Shown: positions 8,070-15,954 of the stretch, piece by piece
Layout of the letters: every line of letters begins with the position of its first letter
Numbering within the stretch: position 1 is the stretch's first letter
Origin: an uncultured Flavobacteriaceae bacterium
Lineage (GTDB): Bacteria; Bacteroidota; Bacteroidia; Flavobacteriales; Flavobacteriaceae
Assembly: GCA_947501845.1 (NCBI GenBank)
Contig: CANMXP010000007.1
Coordinates: forward strand, 62,001 to 126,000
Reading direction: 5' to 3'
Length of the DNA: 64,000 nt
Notes under the pieces: model-generated
What the model saw: the letters and a program-made list of their open reading frames with translations, nothing else
The model's database searches: none
Told to the model about the DNA's origin: nothing
Made by a program: the position numbers and the translations under genes

Positions 8070-9512
8070 ATGAATAAAATTAAAAACTACATAAACGGTC
8101 AATTTTCATCTCCCACTTCCAACGAGTGGCTGGACAATTATTGCCCTGCAGATGGTAAAGTTTATGGACATATACCAAACTCTTCAAAAGCAGATGTAGA
8201 GAACGCGTACATTGCCGCAAAATCAGCTTTCCCTATTTGGTCGCAAACCACTTTAGAAGAACGTAGCAGAATTCTAATCAGAATTTCAGAACTATTAGAA
8301 GCTAATTTACAACGTTTCGCGGAAGCCGAAAGCAAAGACAATGGCAAACCCATAAACCTAGCGAAAACTATAGATATTCCCAGGGCTGCAAGTAATTTCC
8401 GTTTTTTTGGAAACGCTATTACACAATTTGCAAGTGAAAGCCATGAAAGTGTTGGTCACGATGCTATAAACTATACGCTGCGTCAACCCATAGGAGTCGT
8501 TGGCTGTATATCTCCCTGGAACCTTCCCCTCTACCTCTTTACCTGGAAAATTGCTCCAGCTATTGCAGCAGGAAACTGTGTCATCGCCAAGCCAAGCGAA
8601 GTAACGCCAATGACGGCTTATTTATTAGGAGAAATTTGCACGGAAGCAGGTCTGCCAAAAGGTGTTTTAAACATTATTCATGGTTTAGGCAACACAACCG
8701 GACAGGCTATTATAGAACATCCAGATATTAAAGCAATTTCATTTACGGGTGGTACCGAAACTGGTGCTCATATTGCTAAAGTAGCAGCTCCCATGTTTAA
8801 AAAACTATCCTTAGAACTCGGTGGTAAAAACCCCAATATCATCTTTGCTGATTGCAATTATAATGATATGCTAGAAACAACTGTTCGTTCATCTTTTACC
8901 AATCAAGGTCAAATTTGTTTATGCGGTAGCCGCATTTTTGTAGAAGCAAGCATTTATGAAAAGTTTAAAGTTGATTTTGTTGAAAAAACCAAACAACTTA
9001 AAGTGGGACATCCTTCAAAAAAAGATACAGATATTGGCGCTTTGGTTTCCAAATCACACCTGGAAAAAGTCATACAATATATTGCTATTGCTAAAGCTGA
9101 AAACGGAACCATACTTTGTGGAGGGAATAAAGTAACCGTTACTGATCACGAAGATGGGTATTATTTAGAACCTACGGTTATTGAAGTGACAACAGATACT
9201 TGTAGAGTCAATCAAGAAGAAATTTTTGGTCCTATCGTAACGATTATGCCTTTTAATACAGAAGATAATGTATTACAAATGGCAAATAAAGTTAAATATG
9301 GTTTGTCGGCAACATTGTGGACTAATAACTTAAAACGCACTATAAACTTGAGCAACCAATTACAATCTGGTATTGTTTGGGTAAATACATGGATGTTACG
9401 TGATTTACGAACACCTTTTGGGGGGATTAAAGCTTCTGGTGTGGGTCGTGAAGGGGGTTTTGAAGCATTACGTTTTTTTACTGAAGCCAAAAATGTATGT
9501 ATAAAATATTAA
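8070..9512 (+). CDS. 2-aminomuconate 6-semialdehyde dehydrogenase
   Basis: A 480-residue NAD-dependent aldehyde dehydrogenase. Key residues are N151 in SPWNLP, E249 in LSLELGGKNP as general base, and the catalytic C283 in FTNQGQICLCGSR. The C-terminal PFGGIKASGVGREGG motif is present. The superfamily is broad, but its place between kmo/RidA and the 3-hydroxyanthranilate genes points to oxidation of 2-aminomuconate semialdehyde to 2-aminomuconate (AmnC/NbaE/ALDH8A1 role). That step competes with spontaneous cyclisation to picolinate. It lies 117 bp after the RidA gene and 12 bp before the GNAT gene. Confidence 0.9.
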   Translation: MNKIKNYINGQFSSPTSNEWLDNYCPADGKVYGHIPNSSKADVENAYIAAKSAFPIWSQTTLEERSRILIRISELLEANLQRFAEAESKDNGKPINLAKTIDIPRAASNFRFFGNAITQFASESHESVGHDAINYTLRQPIGVVGCISPWNLPLYLFTWKIAPAIAAGNCVIAKPSEVTPMTAYLLGEICTEAGLPKGVLNIIHGLGNTTGQAIIEHPDIKAISFTGGTETGAHIAKVAAPMFKKLSLELGGKNPNIIFADCNYNDMLETTVRSSFTNQGQICLCGSRIFVEASIYEKFKVDFVEKTKQLKVGHPSKKDTDIGALVSKSHLEKVIQYIAIAKAENGTILCGGNKVTVTDHEDGYYLEPTVIEVTTDTCRVNQEEIFGPIVTIMPFNTEDNVLQMANKVKYGLSATLWTNNLKRTINLSNQLQSGIVWVNTWMLRDLRTPFGGIKASGVGREGGFEALRFFTEAKNVCIKY

Positions 9513-9524
9513 TTCTATGACGAC

Positions 9525-9965
9525 ATGATAGCTTTAGAAAACAATATTTATTTTTCATCTGAAACCAATGATATGGATTTAGATATTATCTATTCATTTG
9601 TTAAAAATACATATTGGGGAGAATCAAGAACCATAGAAGAACAAAAAACAGCTATAGAAAACACAATTAATTTTGGTCTTTTTCATAATGGAAATCAAAT
9701 TGCATATGCTAGGGTTATGACCGATAAAGTCTTTTTCGCATATCTTTTAGATGTTTTTGTTATAGAGGCATATCAAGGAAAAGGGTACTCAAAATTATTA
9801 ATAGATAAGATTTTAAACTTCCCTGAGCTGAAAAATATAGACAAGTGGATGTTAGCAACAAAAGATGCACACAAACTTTATGAAAAATTTGGATTTAGTA
9901 TTGTAAAAAGTCCTGAAAAATTAATGGAAAAATTAAGTCAACGTGCTAAAATAATATACGAATAA
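9525..9965 (+). CDS. GNAT-family N-acetyltransferase in the kynurenine operon
   Basis: A 146-residue GNAT protein. The acetyl-CoA pyrophosphate loop appears as VIEAYQGKGYSKLLIDKI (about residues 80-97), with the C-terminal KLYEKFGFSIV strand typical of the fold. It lies 12 bp after the dehydrogenase and 1 bp before the SDR gene, so it is almost certainly co-transcribed. No step of the classical kynurenine route needs an acetyltransferase. It may acetylate an amino or hydroxylamino by-product, or simply be a passenger. The family assignment is firm and the substrate unknown. Confidence 0.85.
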   Translation: MIALENNIYFSSETNDMDLDIIYSFVKNTYWGESRTIEEQKTAIENTINFGLFHNGNQIAYARVMTDKVFFAYLLDVFVIEAYQGKGYSKLLIDKILNFPELKNIDKWMLATKDAHKLYEKFGFSIVKSPEKLMEKLSQRAKIIYE

Positions 9966-9966
9966 T

Positions 9967-10749
9967 ATGGATTTAAACTTGAATAATAAAAATGCTTTGG
10001 TTTGCGGAAGTACGCAAGGCATCGGAAAAGCAACAGCTATAGCATTGGCCCAAGAAGGCGCCAACGTAACTTTAGTAGCCAGAAACAGGGAAAAACTTAA
10101 GGGGGTTTTAAATGAGTTACCCGAACACGGAAACCATAGCTTTATTGTAGCAGATTTTTCAGACCCTAGAGATTTACAAGAAAAGGTCATCAAGTTTATC
10201 AATAACGACCATGGATTCCATATTCTTGTTAATAATACTGGCGGACCAAGAAGCGGAAACATTTTAACAGCTAGTTTAGATGAATTTGAAAATGCCTTTG
10301 TACAACACATTAAATGCAATCATGTATTGGCCCAAGCTACGGTTCCATTTATGAAAGATGAAGGGTTTGGAAGAATTATAAATGTTATTTCTACGTCGGT
10401 CAAAGAACCTATTCCTGGTCTTGGCGTTAGCAATACTATTAGAGGCGCTGTTGGCAATTGGAGTAAAACATTATCAAATGAAGTGGCAGCTTTTGGTATT
10501 ACTGTAAACAATGTGTTACCAGGGTTTACTGATACTGAACGCTTAACAGAGATTATTGCGATAAAAGCAAAAGGCACTGATATTTCAGTTGAAGAAATGA
10601 CAAAAATCATGAAAAACCACACGCCTGCAAAACGTTTTGCCCAACCAGAAGAAACTGCAAGTGTGGTTACTTTTTTGGCAAGTGAGGCTGCAAGTTATGT
10701 TAATGGAATAAACATCCCTGTTGATGGTGGAAGGACAAAAAGTTTGTAA
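9967..10749 (+). CDS. SDR-family protein with altered catalytic motif
   Basis: A 260-residue short-chain dehydrogenase/reductase fold. The nucleotide-binding glycine motif is CGSTQGIG (residues 13-20), with NNTGGP at 89-94 in place of NNAG and a C-terminal YVNGINIPVDGG. The active-site helix reads GLGVSNTIRGAVGNW, so the canonical Tyr-x3-Lys pair is replaced by S155-x3-R159. The position equivalent to the catalytic serine is about S142. I recall SDR relatives with this NTIRGAV segment, so it is probably a conserved subfamily and not a decayed copy. It is tightly packed in the kynurenine operon, but no classical step calls for it. Confidence 0.88.
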   Translation: MDLNLNNKNALVCGSTQGIGKATAIALAQEGANVTLVARNREKLKGVLNELPEHGNHSFIVADFSDPRDLQEKVIKFINNDHGFHILVNNTGGPRSGNILTASLDEFENAFVQHIKCNHVLAQATVPFMKDEGFGRIINVISTSVKEPIPGLGVSNTIRGAVGNWSKTLSNEVAAFGITVNNVLPGFTDTERLTEIIAIKAKGTDISVEEMTKIMKNHTPAKRFAQPEETASVVTFLASEAASYVNGINIPVDGGRTKSL

Positions 10750-10801
10750 CTTTATAACAAGCAAAAACCAACTTCGAAGCATTCACAAAAAACATAAAAA
10801 C

Positions 10802-11326
10802 ATGCATAAATTAGTTTCTCCCTTAAATTTTAAAGCTTGGATTGAAGAAAACAGACATCTTTTAAGACCTCCTGTTGGCAATAAATGCGTTTGGAAAGAT
10901 GGTGATTTTATTGTAATGGTTGTTGGTGGTCCCAATAATAGAAAAGACTATCATTATAATGAAACTCCAGAATTTTTCTATCAGGTAGAAGGTGACATGG
11001 TTTTAAAAATTATAAATAATGGGCAACCAGAGGATGTACATATAAAAGAAGGCGATATTTATTTACTGCCTCCAAAAGTGCCACATTCGCCACAACGTGT
11101 TGTCAATACAGTTGGATTGGTTATTGAGTATCCACGTTCTAAAAAAATGAATGACGCCTTAGAGTGGTATTGTGAAAACTGTAATCATTTATTGTATCGA
11201 AAGAAATTTAAGCTTGATAATATAGAAACCGATATGCCCAAGATTTTTGACAAGTACTACTCTAGTGAAGAAAAATGTACTTGTGAAAAGTGTGGTACAA
11301 AAATGGAAGCCCCTAAAAAAGTTTAA
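10802..11326 (+). CDS. nbaC: 3-hydroxyanthranilate 3,4-dioxygenase
   Basis: A 174-residue cupin enzyme that opens the ring of 3-hydroxyanthranilate to 2-amino-3-carboxymuconate semialdehyde. The Fe(II) ligands H51, E57 and H95 fall at the positions known for the Ralstonia enzyme. A C-terminal rubredoxin-like site has C124-x2-C127 and C161-x2-C164, as in bacterial homodimeric forms. The start at 10802 (MHKLVSPLNF) gives the usual length. An in-frame ATG at 10721 would add 27 residues overlapping the SDR gene and is unlikely. It is followed 9 bp later by the decarboxylase. Confidence 0.96.
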   Translation: MHKLVSPLNFKAWIEENRHLLRPPVGNKCVWKDGDFIVMVVGGPNNRKDYHYNETPEFFYQVEGDMVLKIINNGQPEDVHIKEGDIYLLPPKVPHSPQRVVNTVGLVIEYPRSKKMNDALEWYCENCNHLLYRKKFKLDNIETDMPKIFDKYYSSEEKCTCEKCGTKMEAPKKV

Positions 11327-11335
11327 ACAAAAAAT

Positions 11336-12421
11336 ATGGCACGCAAACTCCGCATCAATGGGCATTCGCATTTACTTCCTTATCCTGAGGAAATCCCCCA
11401 ATTTATGAAAGAAAAAGAAATTTTTTGGGTAGATGATGAACGTAAATGTATGCTTCAAAAAGGGTGGAGAAGACCCGTAACAGATTCCAGTTTCTTCTTG
11501 CATGAAAAATTAGAATGGATGGAACGCAATAAACTAGATCATGCAGTTGTCCTAAACTTATCGCAACTTTATGGCAATGGACTACGCTTAGAAGAAATGA
11601 AAAAAGCGCTTCGTTTTCAAAACGATTTTAATGCAAAAATACAGCATGATCATCCAAAAAAATTCACTTGCGGTTTTGTAGTACATCCTGGGTTTATTCA
11701 TGGTGCCTTATATGAAATTGAACGCTGTGTTGAGCAATTAGATATGAAAGTACTGTGTTTACCAACACATTTTATGGATTCTATTGGACAATGGCGGTCT
11801 GTTTTTGACCAAGAAAACGATGCCATCTTCGAATTAGCTGATAAATACAAATTAGCTATTGAAATACATCCTTATGACGGAGACAAAATGATAAATCTTG
11901 AAAATTCATCATGGCGATTTCATTTAATATGGATGCTTGCCCAATGCGGAGATGCTTATCATTTTTATACGTTGAACGGTATGCAAGAACGTTTTCCCAA
12001 TATAAGAACTTGTTTTGCTCACGGTGGGCAGCTGGCTCAAATGAATTTAGGAAGGCGTATTCAAGGATTTGATGGCAGACCAGATTTATTTCGAGGAAAA
12101 CACCACCCAAGAAAAGCAGTTGGGCATCCTAATATTTATTTTGATACCTTGGTTCATGATACCGATTCCCTAAAACTTATGATAGATCGTCAAGGCAGTA
12201 ATCAAGTCATTATGGGATTAGACGATCCCTATCCTTTAGGTGAAATGGAGAGCGATGCACAATCTTCTTACCCAGGAAAATTATTAGACCTAGCTATTAA
12301 TAAAAACATTATCAACAAGGAACAATACGAGGACATATGGGAAGACAACGTATTGCGCTGGTTATTTGGTAATGATGATACTGCGAAACAAAAACTAGTA
12401 AATAGAATTTTGTCCAATTAA
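11336..12421 (+). CDS. nbaD: 2-amino-3-carboxymuconate-6-semialdehyde decarboxylase
   Basis: A 361-residue amidohydrolase-superfamily decarboxylase (ACMSD). Probable zinc ligands are H10 and H12 in INGHSHLLP, H178 in AIEIHPYDG and D296 in MGLDDPYP; H229 in CFAHGG matches the conserved active-site histidine. Length fits bacterial ACMSD (about 330-360). It removes the carboxylate from the dioxygenase product and so diverts flux away from quinolinate/NAD and towards 2-aminomuconate. It is the last gene of the operon. A separate -7 box precedes the next gene. Confidence 0.96.
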   Translation: MARKLRINGHSHLLPYPEEIPQFMKEKEIFWVDDERKCMLQKGWRRPVTDSSFFLHEKLEWMERNKLDHAVVLNLSQLYGNGLRLEEMKKALRFQNDFNAKIQHDHPKKFTCGFVVHPGFIHGALYEIERCVEQLDMKVLCLPTHFMDSIGQWRSVFDQENDAIFELADKYKLAIEIHPYDGDKMINLENSSWRFHLIWMLAQCGDAYHFYTLNGMQERFPNIRTCFAHGGQLAQMNLGRRIQGFDGRPDLFRGKHHPRKAVGHPNIYFDTLVHDTDSLKLMIDRQGSNQVIMGLDDPYPLGEMESDAQSSYPGKLLDLAINKNIINKEQYEDIWEDNVLRWLFGNDDTAKQKLVNRILSN

Positions 12422-12441
12422 AATAAGACATCTAATGTTGG

Positions 12442-12449
12442 TATATTTG
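12442..12449 (+). promoter_or_regulatory. -7 box upstream of the O-methyltransferase gene
   Basis: TATATTTG fits the Bacteroidota -7 consensus TAnnTTTG and lies 60 bp before the ATG at 12510. No convincing -33 TTG is seen at the right distance. It suggests that the methyltransferase has its own promoter. Confidence 0.4.
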
Positions 12450-12509
12450 CAATATCAATTTCATCAATTATCATAAACTATGATGTTTGGTGCTTATTAA
12501 TGATTATTC

Positions 12510-13151
12510 ATGCATTTTATACCTGAAGAATTAGATGATTATGTTGTAAACCATTCTGAAAACGAACCAGAATTATTGCAACAACTTGGTAGAGAAACCT
12601 ATCAAAAAATATTACAACCACGCATGCTTAGCGGCCACTACCAAGGACGTGTTCTAAGTATGATTTCTAAATTAGTAAATCCAAAAAACATATTAGAAAT
12701 AGGTACTTACACAGGCTATTCTGCCTTATGCTTAGCTGAAGGGATACAAGCTTCTGGAGTATTACACACCATTGATATAAATGAAGAATTAGCTGATTTT
12801 CAACGAAAATATTTCAACAAATCAGATTATGGCAATCAAATTTTTCAGCATATTGGGGATGCCTTAGAAATTATTCCAAATCTTGATACAACTTTCGATT
12901 TAGTGTTTATTGATGCCGATAAAGAAAACTACCCCAACTATTTCAACATAGTTATTGACAAATTAAACCCTGGAGGTATTATTTTATCCGACAATGTGCT
13001 TTGGAGTGGTAAAATACTTGAAAATTTAAAACCCGATGACATGGCCACAAAGGCATTATTGGAATATAATATCCTTTTAAAAAATGATGAAAGGGTTGAA
13101 ACCGTTGTAATACCTATTAGAGACGGGTTAACTATTAGTAGAAAAGTCTAG
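12510..13151 (+). CDS. O-methyltransferase, catechol-OMT family
   Basis: A 213-residue SAM-dependent O-methyltransferase of the COMT/CCoAOMT-like family. It has the glycine-rich ILEIGTYTGYSALCLAEG (about residues 65-82), the acidic VFIDADKENYPNYF (about 132-145) with metal-binding aspartates, and LSDNVLWSG further on. Such enzymes methylate catechols or similar aromatic diols with Mg2+. Its position right after the kynurenine operon raises the possibility of an aromatic substrate from that pathway, but it seems to have its own promoter and this is only a guess. It converges on the kinase gene with 15 bp between stops. Confidence 0.88.
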   Translation: MHFIPEELDDYVVNHSENEPELLQQLGRETYQKILQPRMLSGHYQGRVLSMISKLVNPKNILEIGTYTGYSALCLAEGIQASGVLHTIDINEELADFQRKYFNKSDYGNQIFQHIGDALEIIPNLDTTFDLVFIDADKENYPNYFNIVIDKLNPGGIILSDNVLWSGKILENLKPDDMATKALLEYNILLKNDERVETVVIPIRDGLTISRKV

Positions 13152-13166
13152 TAACAATCACCTATC

Positions 13167-15467
13167 TTAAACTGCCAAAAGAGATTTTACAGGATTATCA
13201 TTATCAGGTAACTTGCATGATTTACTAAGTTGAATGTTGGTTTCGATGATTTGGTAAAATTCATAAGTATCAAATGGTTTATAAATAATATCATTAAAAC
13301 CAATACCATTATCATCGCAATCCTTTTTTATAGTATCAACATCAGATGCTGTTAGTGCTATTATAGGGATATTCGTATCGAATTCTCTTATGTGACGAGT
13401 TGCCTCTTTACCATTCATAATAGGCATGTTGATATCCATTAAAATAAGGTCAAATTCGTTAATCTTAGCTATATTTAATGCCTCCAAACCGTTATTAACA
13501 ACAACAGATTCGTAATTAGCTTTTTTAAGTAAGTTTTGTGTAACGACTTGGTTAATCTTATTATCTTCTACAACTAAAATCTTGTACTTGTTGTTTAACG
13601 ATTTTAATCCTAATTCGTTTTTATATTCCAGTTTATTTTTTTCTACTTTATCTACATCTATTTCAAAAGTTATATTAAAACTAAAAGTCGTTCCTACTCC
13701 TACCTCACTTGCAAGTTCAATTTCGCTATTAAATAACTCTACTAAGTTTTTGGTTATTGAAAGCCCTAAACCTGTACCTTGATAGTTAATATTATTGTTT
13801 TCATCTAATTGTGAAAAATTATCAAAAACAGTATCGAATTTATGCTTAGGTATACCGCAACCATCATCTTCAATTTCAAAACGTATTTTAACTTCGTTTG
13901 TATTTGTATCCAACATGATTACTCGAAGATTAATACATCCGCCTGCCGTAAATTTTATACTGTTTCCTATCAAGTTAATTAAAATTTGAGAAAGTCTTAC
14001 TTTATCACATTTTATATATTGCGGAAGTTGTTTATCTATTAATACATTAATTTTATTGTTAGTTTCCTTTAATCTAAAATCAAAAGAATCAACAATATTC
14101 TTTACTAATGTTTTTAAGTTAACCGAAGTATTTTTCAGTTCTATTTTTTGAGATTCAATTTTGCTTACCTGTAAAATATCATTGATAAGATTTAATAAAT
14201 AATCTCCTGAATATTTTAGTGAATTTATAAGTTTGGTATCATTTTCACTTAAATCATTATTTTCAAGAAGTAATGAGGTAATACCAACAACACCATAAAG
14301 AGGTGTTCTTAATTCGTGGGTTACATTTGAAATAAATTTCGATTTCAACTCTGATGATTTCACAGCTTCGTTTCGAGCAATTTCCAATTGTTCATTCTGG
14401 TCTTTTAAGATATTAGTTAATTTTCTTTTAGAAATATAACTTCTATAAACTGTAATCAACGACACCAAAAATAGAAATAGAGCTATCGTAATAATGATGT
14501 TCAAGTTCTTTACTTTATTAGTAATTTCAACTTGTTGTATACGTTCTGTGTTTGCTATTTGGGCATCCTTTTTATAATCTTCAATAAGGTATTTGGATCC
14601 AGCAATTGATTTTCGTTCAGATTTTGCCTTACTAATAAATTGATCAAGATTCTTATTATATTTTAATAGTGCATGATATGCCTGTTTATCTAAATCTTGT
14701 TTATCTAAAGACAAGGCTGACTTTTTATAAATATTAAGCAAAAGCAAATTATTATTCTGCCTATTACTACCATTATTTTGTTCTAAAAACGCTAAGGCCT
14801 CATTGAATTTTTTATTCGCATTATTATACAATTCTTTTTCAATGAAATACAAGCCATGGGTATACTTAAAATTTGCATAAGCATATGAATCTGCCTTATA
14901 ACCATTTAAATTTTCTTCGGCACGCAAAAGATATATTAATGCTTTATCTGTTAGATTGTTCTCTAGATATAATTGGCTTAAATTAATTTGAATAGCAAAC
15001 AAAACATTTAATTGCTTATCAAGATTATTATGATCCTTAACATTACCAATAGAAGCATACTTTAATGCATTCTCAAAATAAGAGCGTACTAGATTAAATG
15101 ATTTCTCTTTTTTGTATAATTTTCCTAAGTTTAAATATGATTTAGCTATTAAATAATTGTCTTCAATTTCTATTGAAGATTTAAGAGTCATTATAAATCT
15201 ACTCTTGGCAGCATCATACTCCTCTATTGATGCATAAATTTGCCCCTGAATGAAATTAGCCAAAGCACTACCGTAAACGTCATTAATAGATACCGATAAC
15301 CTTTTGGACTGGTTAATTGAAGCTAGAGCATTTACAATCTCGTTGTTATCATAAAACTGTAATGCTTCAGAATTTAAACTATCTATTTGAAAGATTGTGT
15401 GCTTATCGTCTTGAGAATAAGACAGGTTAATTATGCACAGAAAACATACAAGTAGGATTGTTTTCAT
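13167..15467 (-). CDS. TPR-containing hybrid histidine kinase / response regulator
   Basis: A 766-residue membrane sensor. Signal peptide at 1-19 (ending SYSQ), TPR-like helical repeats at about 30-290 in the periplasm, one transmembrane helix at about 322-341, then a short coiled coil. The HisKA domain carries H384 in FISNVTHELRTPLYG, and the HATPase has DDGCGIP (534-540) and YQGTGLGLS (562-570). A C-terminal receiver spans about 628-750 with the phospho-acceptor D678 in LILMDINMPIMNG. There is no DNA-binding domain, so it must pass phosphate to a separate partner, which is not obvious nearby. The architecture is common in Bacteroidota. Confidence 0.93.
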   Translation of the reverse strand: MKTILLVCFLCIINLSYSQDDKHTIFQIDSLNSEALQFYDNNEIVNALASINQSKRLSVSINDVYGSALANFIQGQIYASIEEYDAAKSRFIMTLKSSIEIEDNYLIAKSYLNLGKLYKKEKSFNLVRSYFENALKYASIGNVKDHNNLDKQLNVLFAIQINLSQLYLENNLTDKALIYLLRAEENLNGYKADSYAYANFKYTHGLYFIEKELYNNANKKFNEALAFLEQNNGSNRQNNNLLLLNIYKKSALSLDKQDLDKQAYHALLKYNKNLDQFISKAKSERKSIAGSKYLIEDYKKDAQIANTERIQQVEITNKVKNLNIIITIALFLFLVSLITVYRSYISKRKLTNILKDQNEQLEIARNEAVKSSELKSKFISNVTHELRTPLYGVVGITSLLLENNDLSENDTKLINSLKYSGDYLLNLINDILQVSKIESQKIELKNTSVNLKTLVKNIVDSFDFRLKETNNKINVLIDKQLPQYIKCDKVRLSQILINLIGNSIKFTAGGCINLRVIMLDTNTNEVKIRFEIEDDGCGIPKHKFDTVFDNFSQLDENNNINYQGTGLGLSITKNLVELFNSEIELASEVGVGTTFSFNITFEIDVDKVEKNKLEYKNELGLKSLNNKYKILVVEDNKINQVVTQNLLKKANYESVVVNNGLEALNIAKINEFDLILMDINMPIMNGKEATRHIREFDTNIPIIALTASDVDTIKKDCDDNGIGFNDIIYKPFDTYEFYQIIETNIQLSKSCKLPDNDNPVKSLLAV

Positions 15468-15592
15468 TTTAATTAGGGTTATAGATTTGGACTTGCAATA
15501 TATTTTTCAATACGCGAGAAAATGAAAATACTCGTTAAAAACCTAATTTAAACGTTAACAGGTAGATAGTAGAGATAAAACTTACATTAGGA

Positions 15593-15880
15593 TTAGAATT
15601 TACGCTTTACAGAACCTGTAAAATCGTCTAAATCATCTTTAACCTTGTTTAGTTCCTTTTTAACATCATCTGTTATGCTCGTATCAATCCCATTTTTTTC
15701 GGCTGTTTTGGTAATTTCATGCTTAATATCGTTTGTAGCATCTTTAAGGGTACGCATGCCTTTACCTAAACCGCGTGCTATTTCTGGTAACTTATCTGCA
15801 CCAAAAACCATGATGACAATAAATAGTATAAATGCTATTTCTGCACCACTAATAAATAAAAATGTCGCTTGTTGTATCAC
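15593..15880 (-). CDS. tatA: Sec-independent protein translocase TatA/E
   Basis: A 95-residue protein with one N-terminal transmembrane helix (about residues 8-25, GAEIAFILFIVIMVFG), the conserved FG hinge and the amphipathic helix ADKLPEIARGLGKGMRTLKD. A polar, lysine-rich tail follows. This is the pore-forming subunit of the twin-arginine export system. TatC is not in the window. A minus-strand -7 box lies just upstream at 15895-15902, and the M1 peptidase terminator separates it from the upstream gene. Confidence 0.93.
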   Translation of the reverse strand: MIQQATFLFISGAEIAFILFIVIMVFGADKLPEIARGLGKGMRTLKDATNDIKHEITKTAEKNGIDTSITDDVKKELNKVKDDLDDFTGSVKRKF

Positions 15881-15894
15881 AACGCAAATATAGT

Positions 15895-15902
15895 GAGTGT
15901 TT
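15895..15902 (-). promoter_or_regulatory. -7 box of tatA
   Basis: On the minus strand the sequence reads TATATTTG, a perfect TAnnTTTG, 15 bp before the tatA ATG. It predicts a very short leader. Confidence 0.45.
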
Positions 15903-15914
15903 TGTTAGAATAAA

Positions 15915-15940
15915 AAAAGCCGATTGTAAAATCGGCTTTT
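15915..15940 (-). terminator. Terminator of the M1 peptidase gene
   Basis: A 10-bp stem, aaaagccgat at 15915-15924 paired with 15931-15940, encloses a 6-nt loop and is followed on the minus strand by a T run. It lies 14 bp past the stop codon at 15955. Confidence 0.85.
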
Positions 15941-15954
15941 AATTTAATTTTTTT

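Noticed and set aside
10721-10801. Upstream in-frame extension of the 3-hydroxyanthranilate dioxygenase
   Set aside because: The shorter form starts like its homologues and places the iron ligands at H51, E57 and H95 as in the known enzyme. The extension overlaps the SDR gene.
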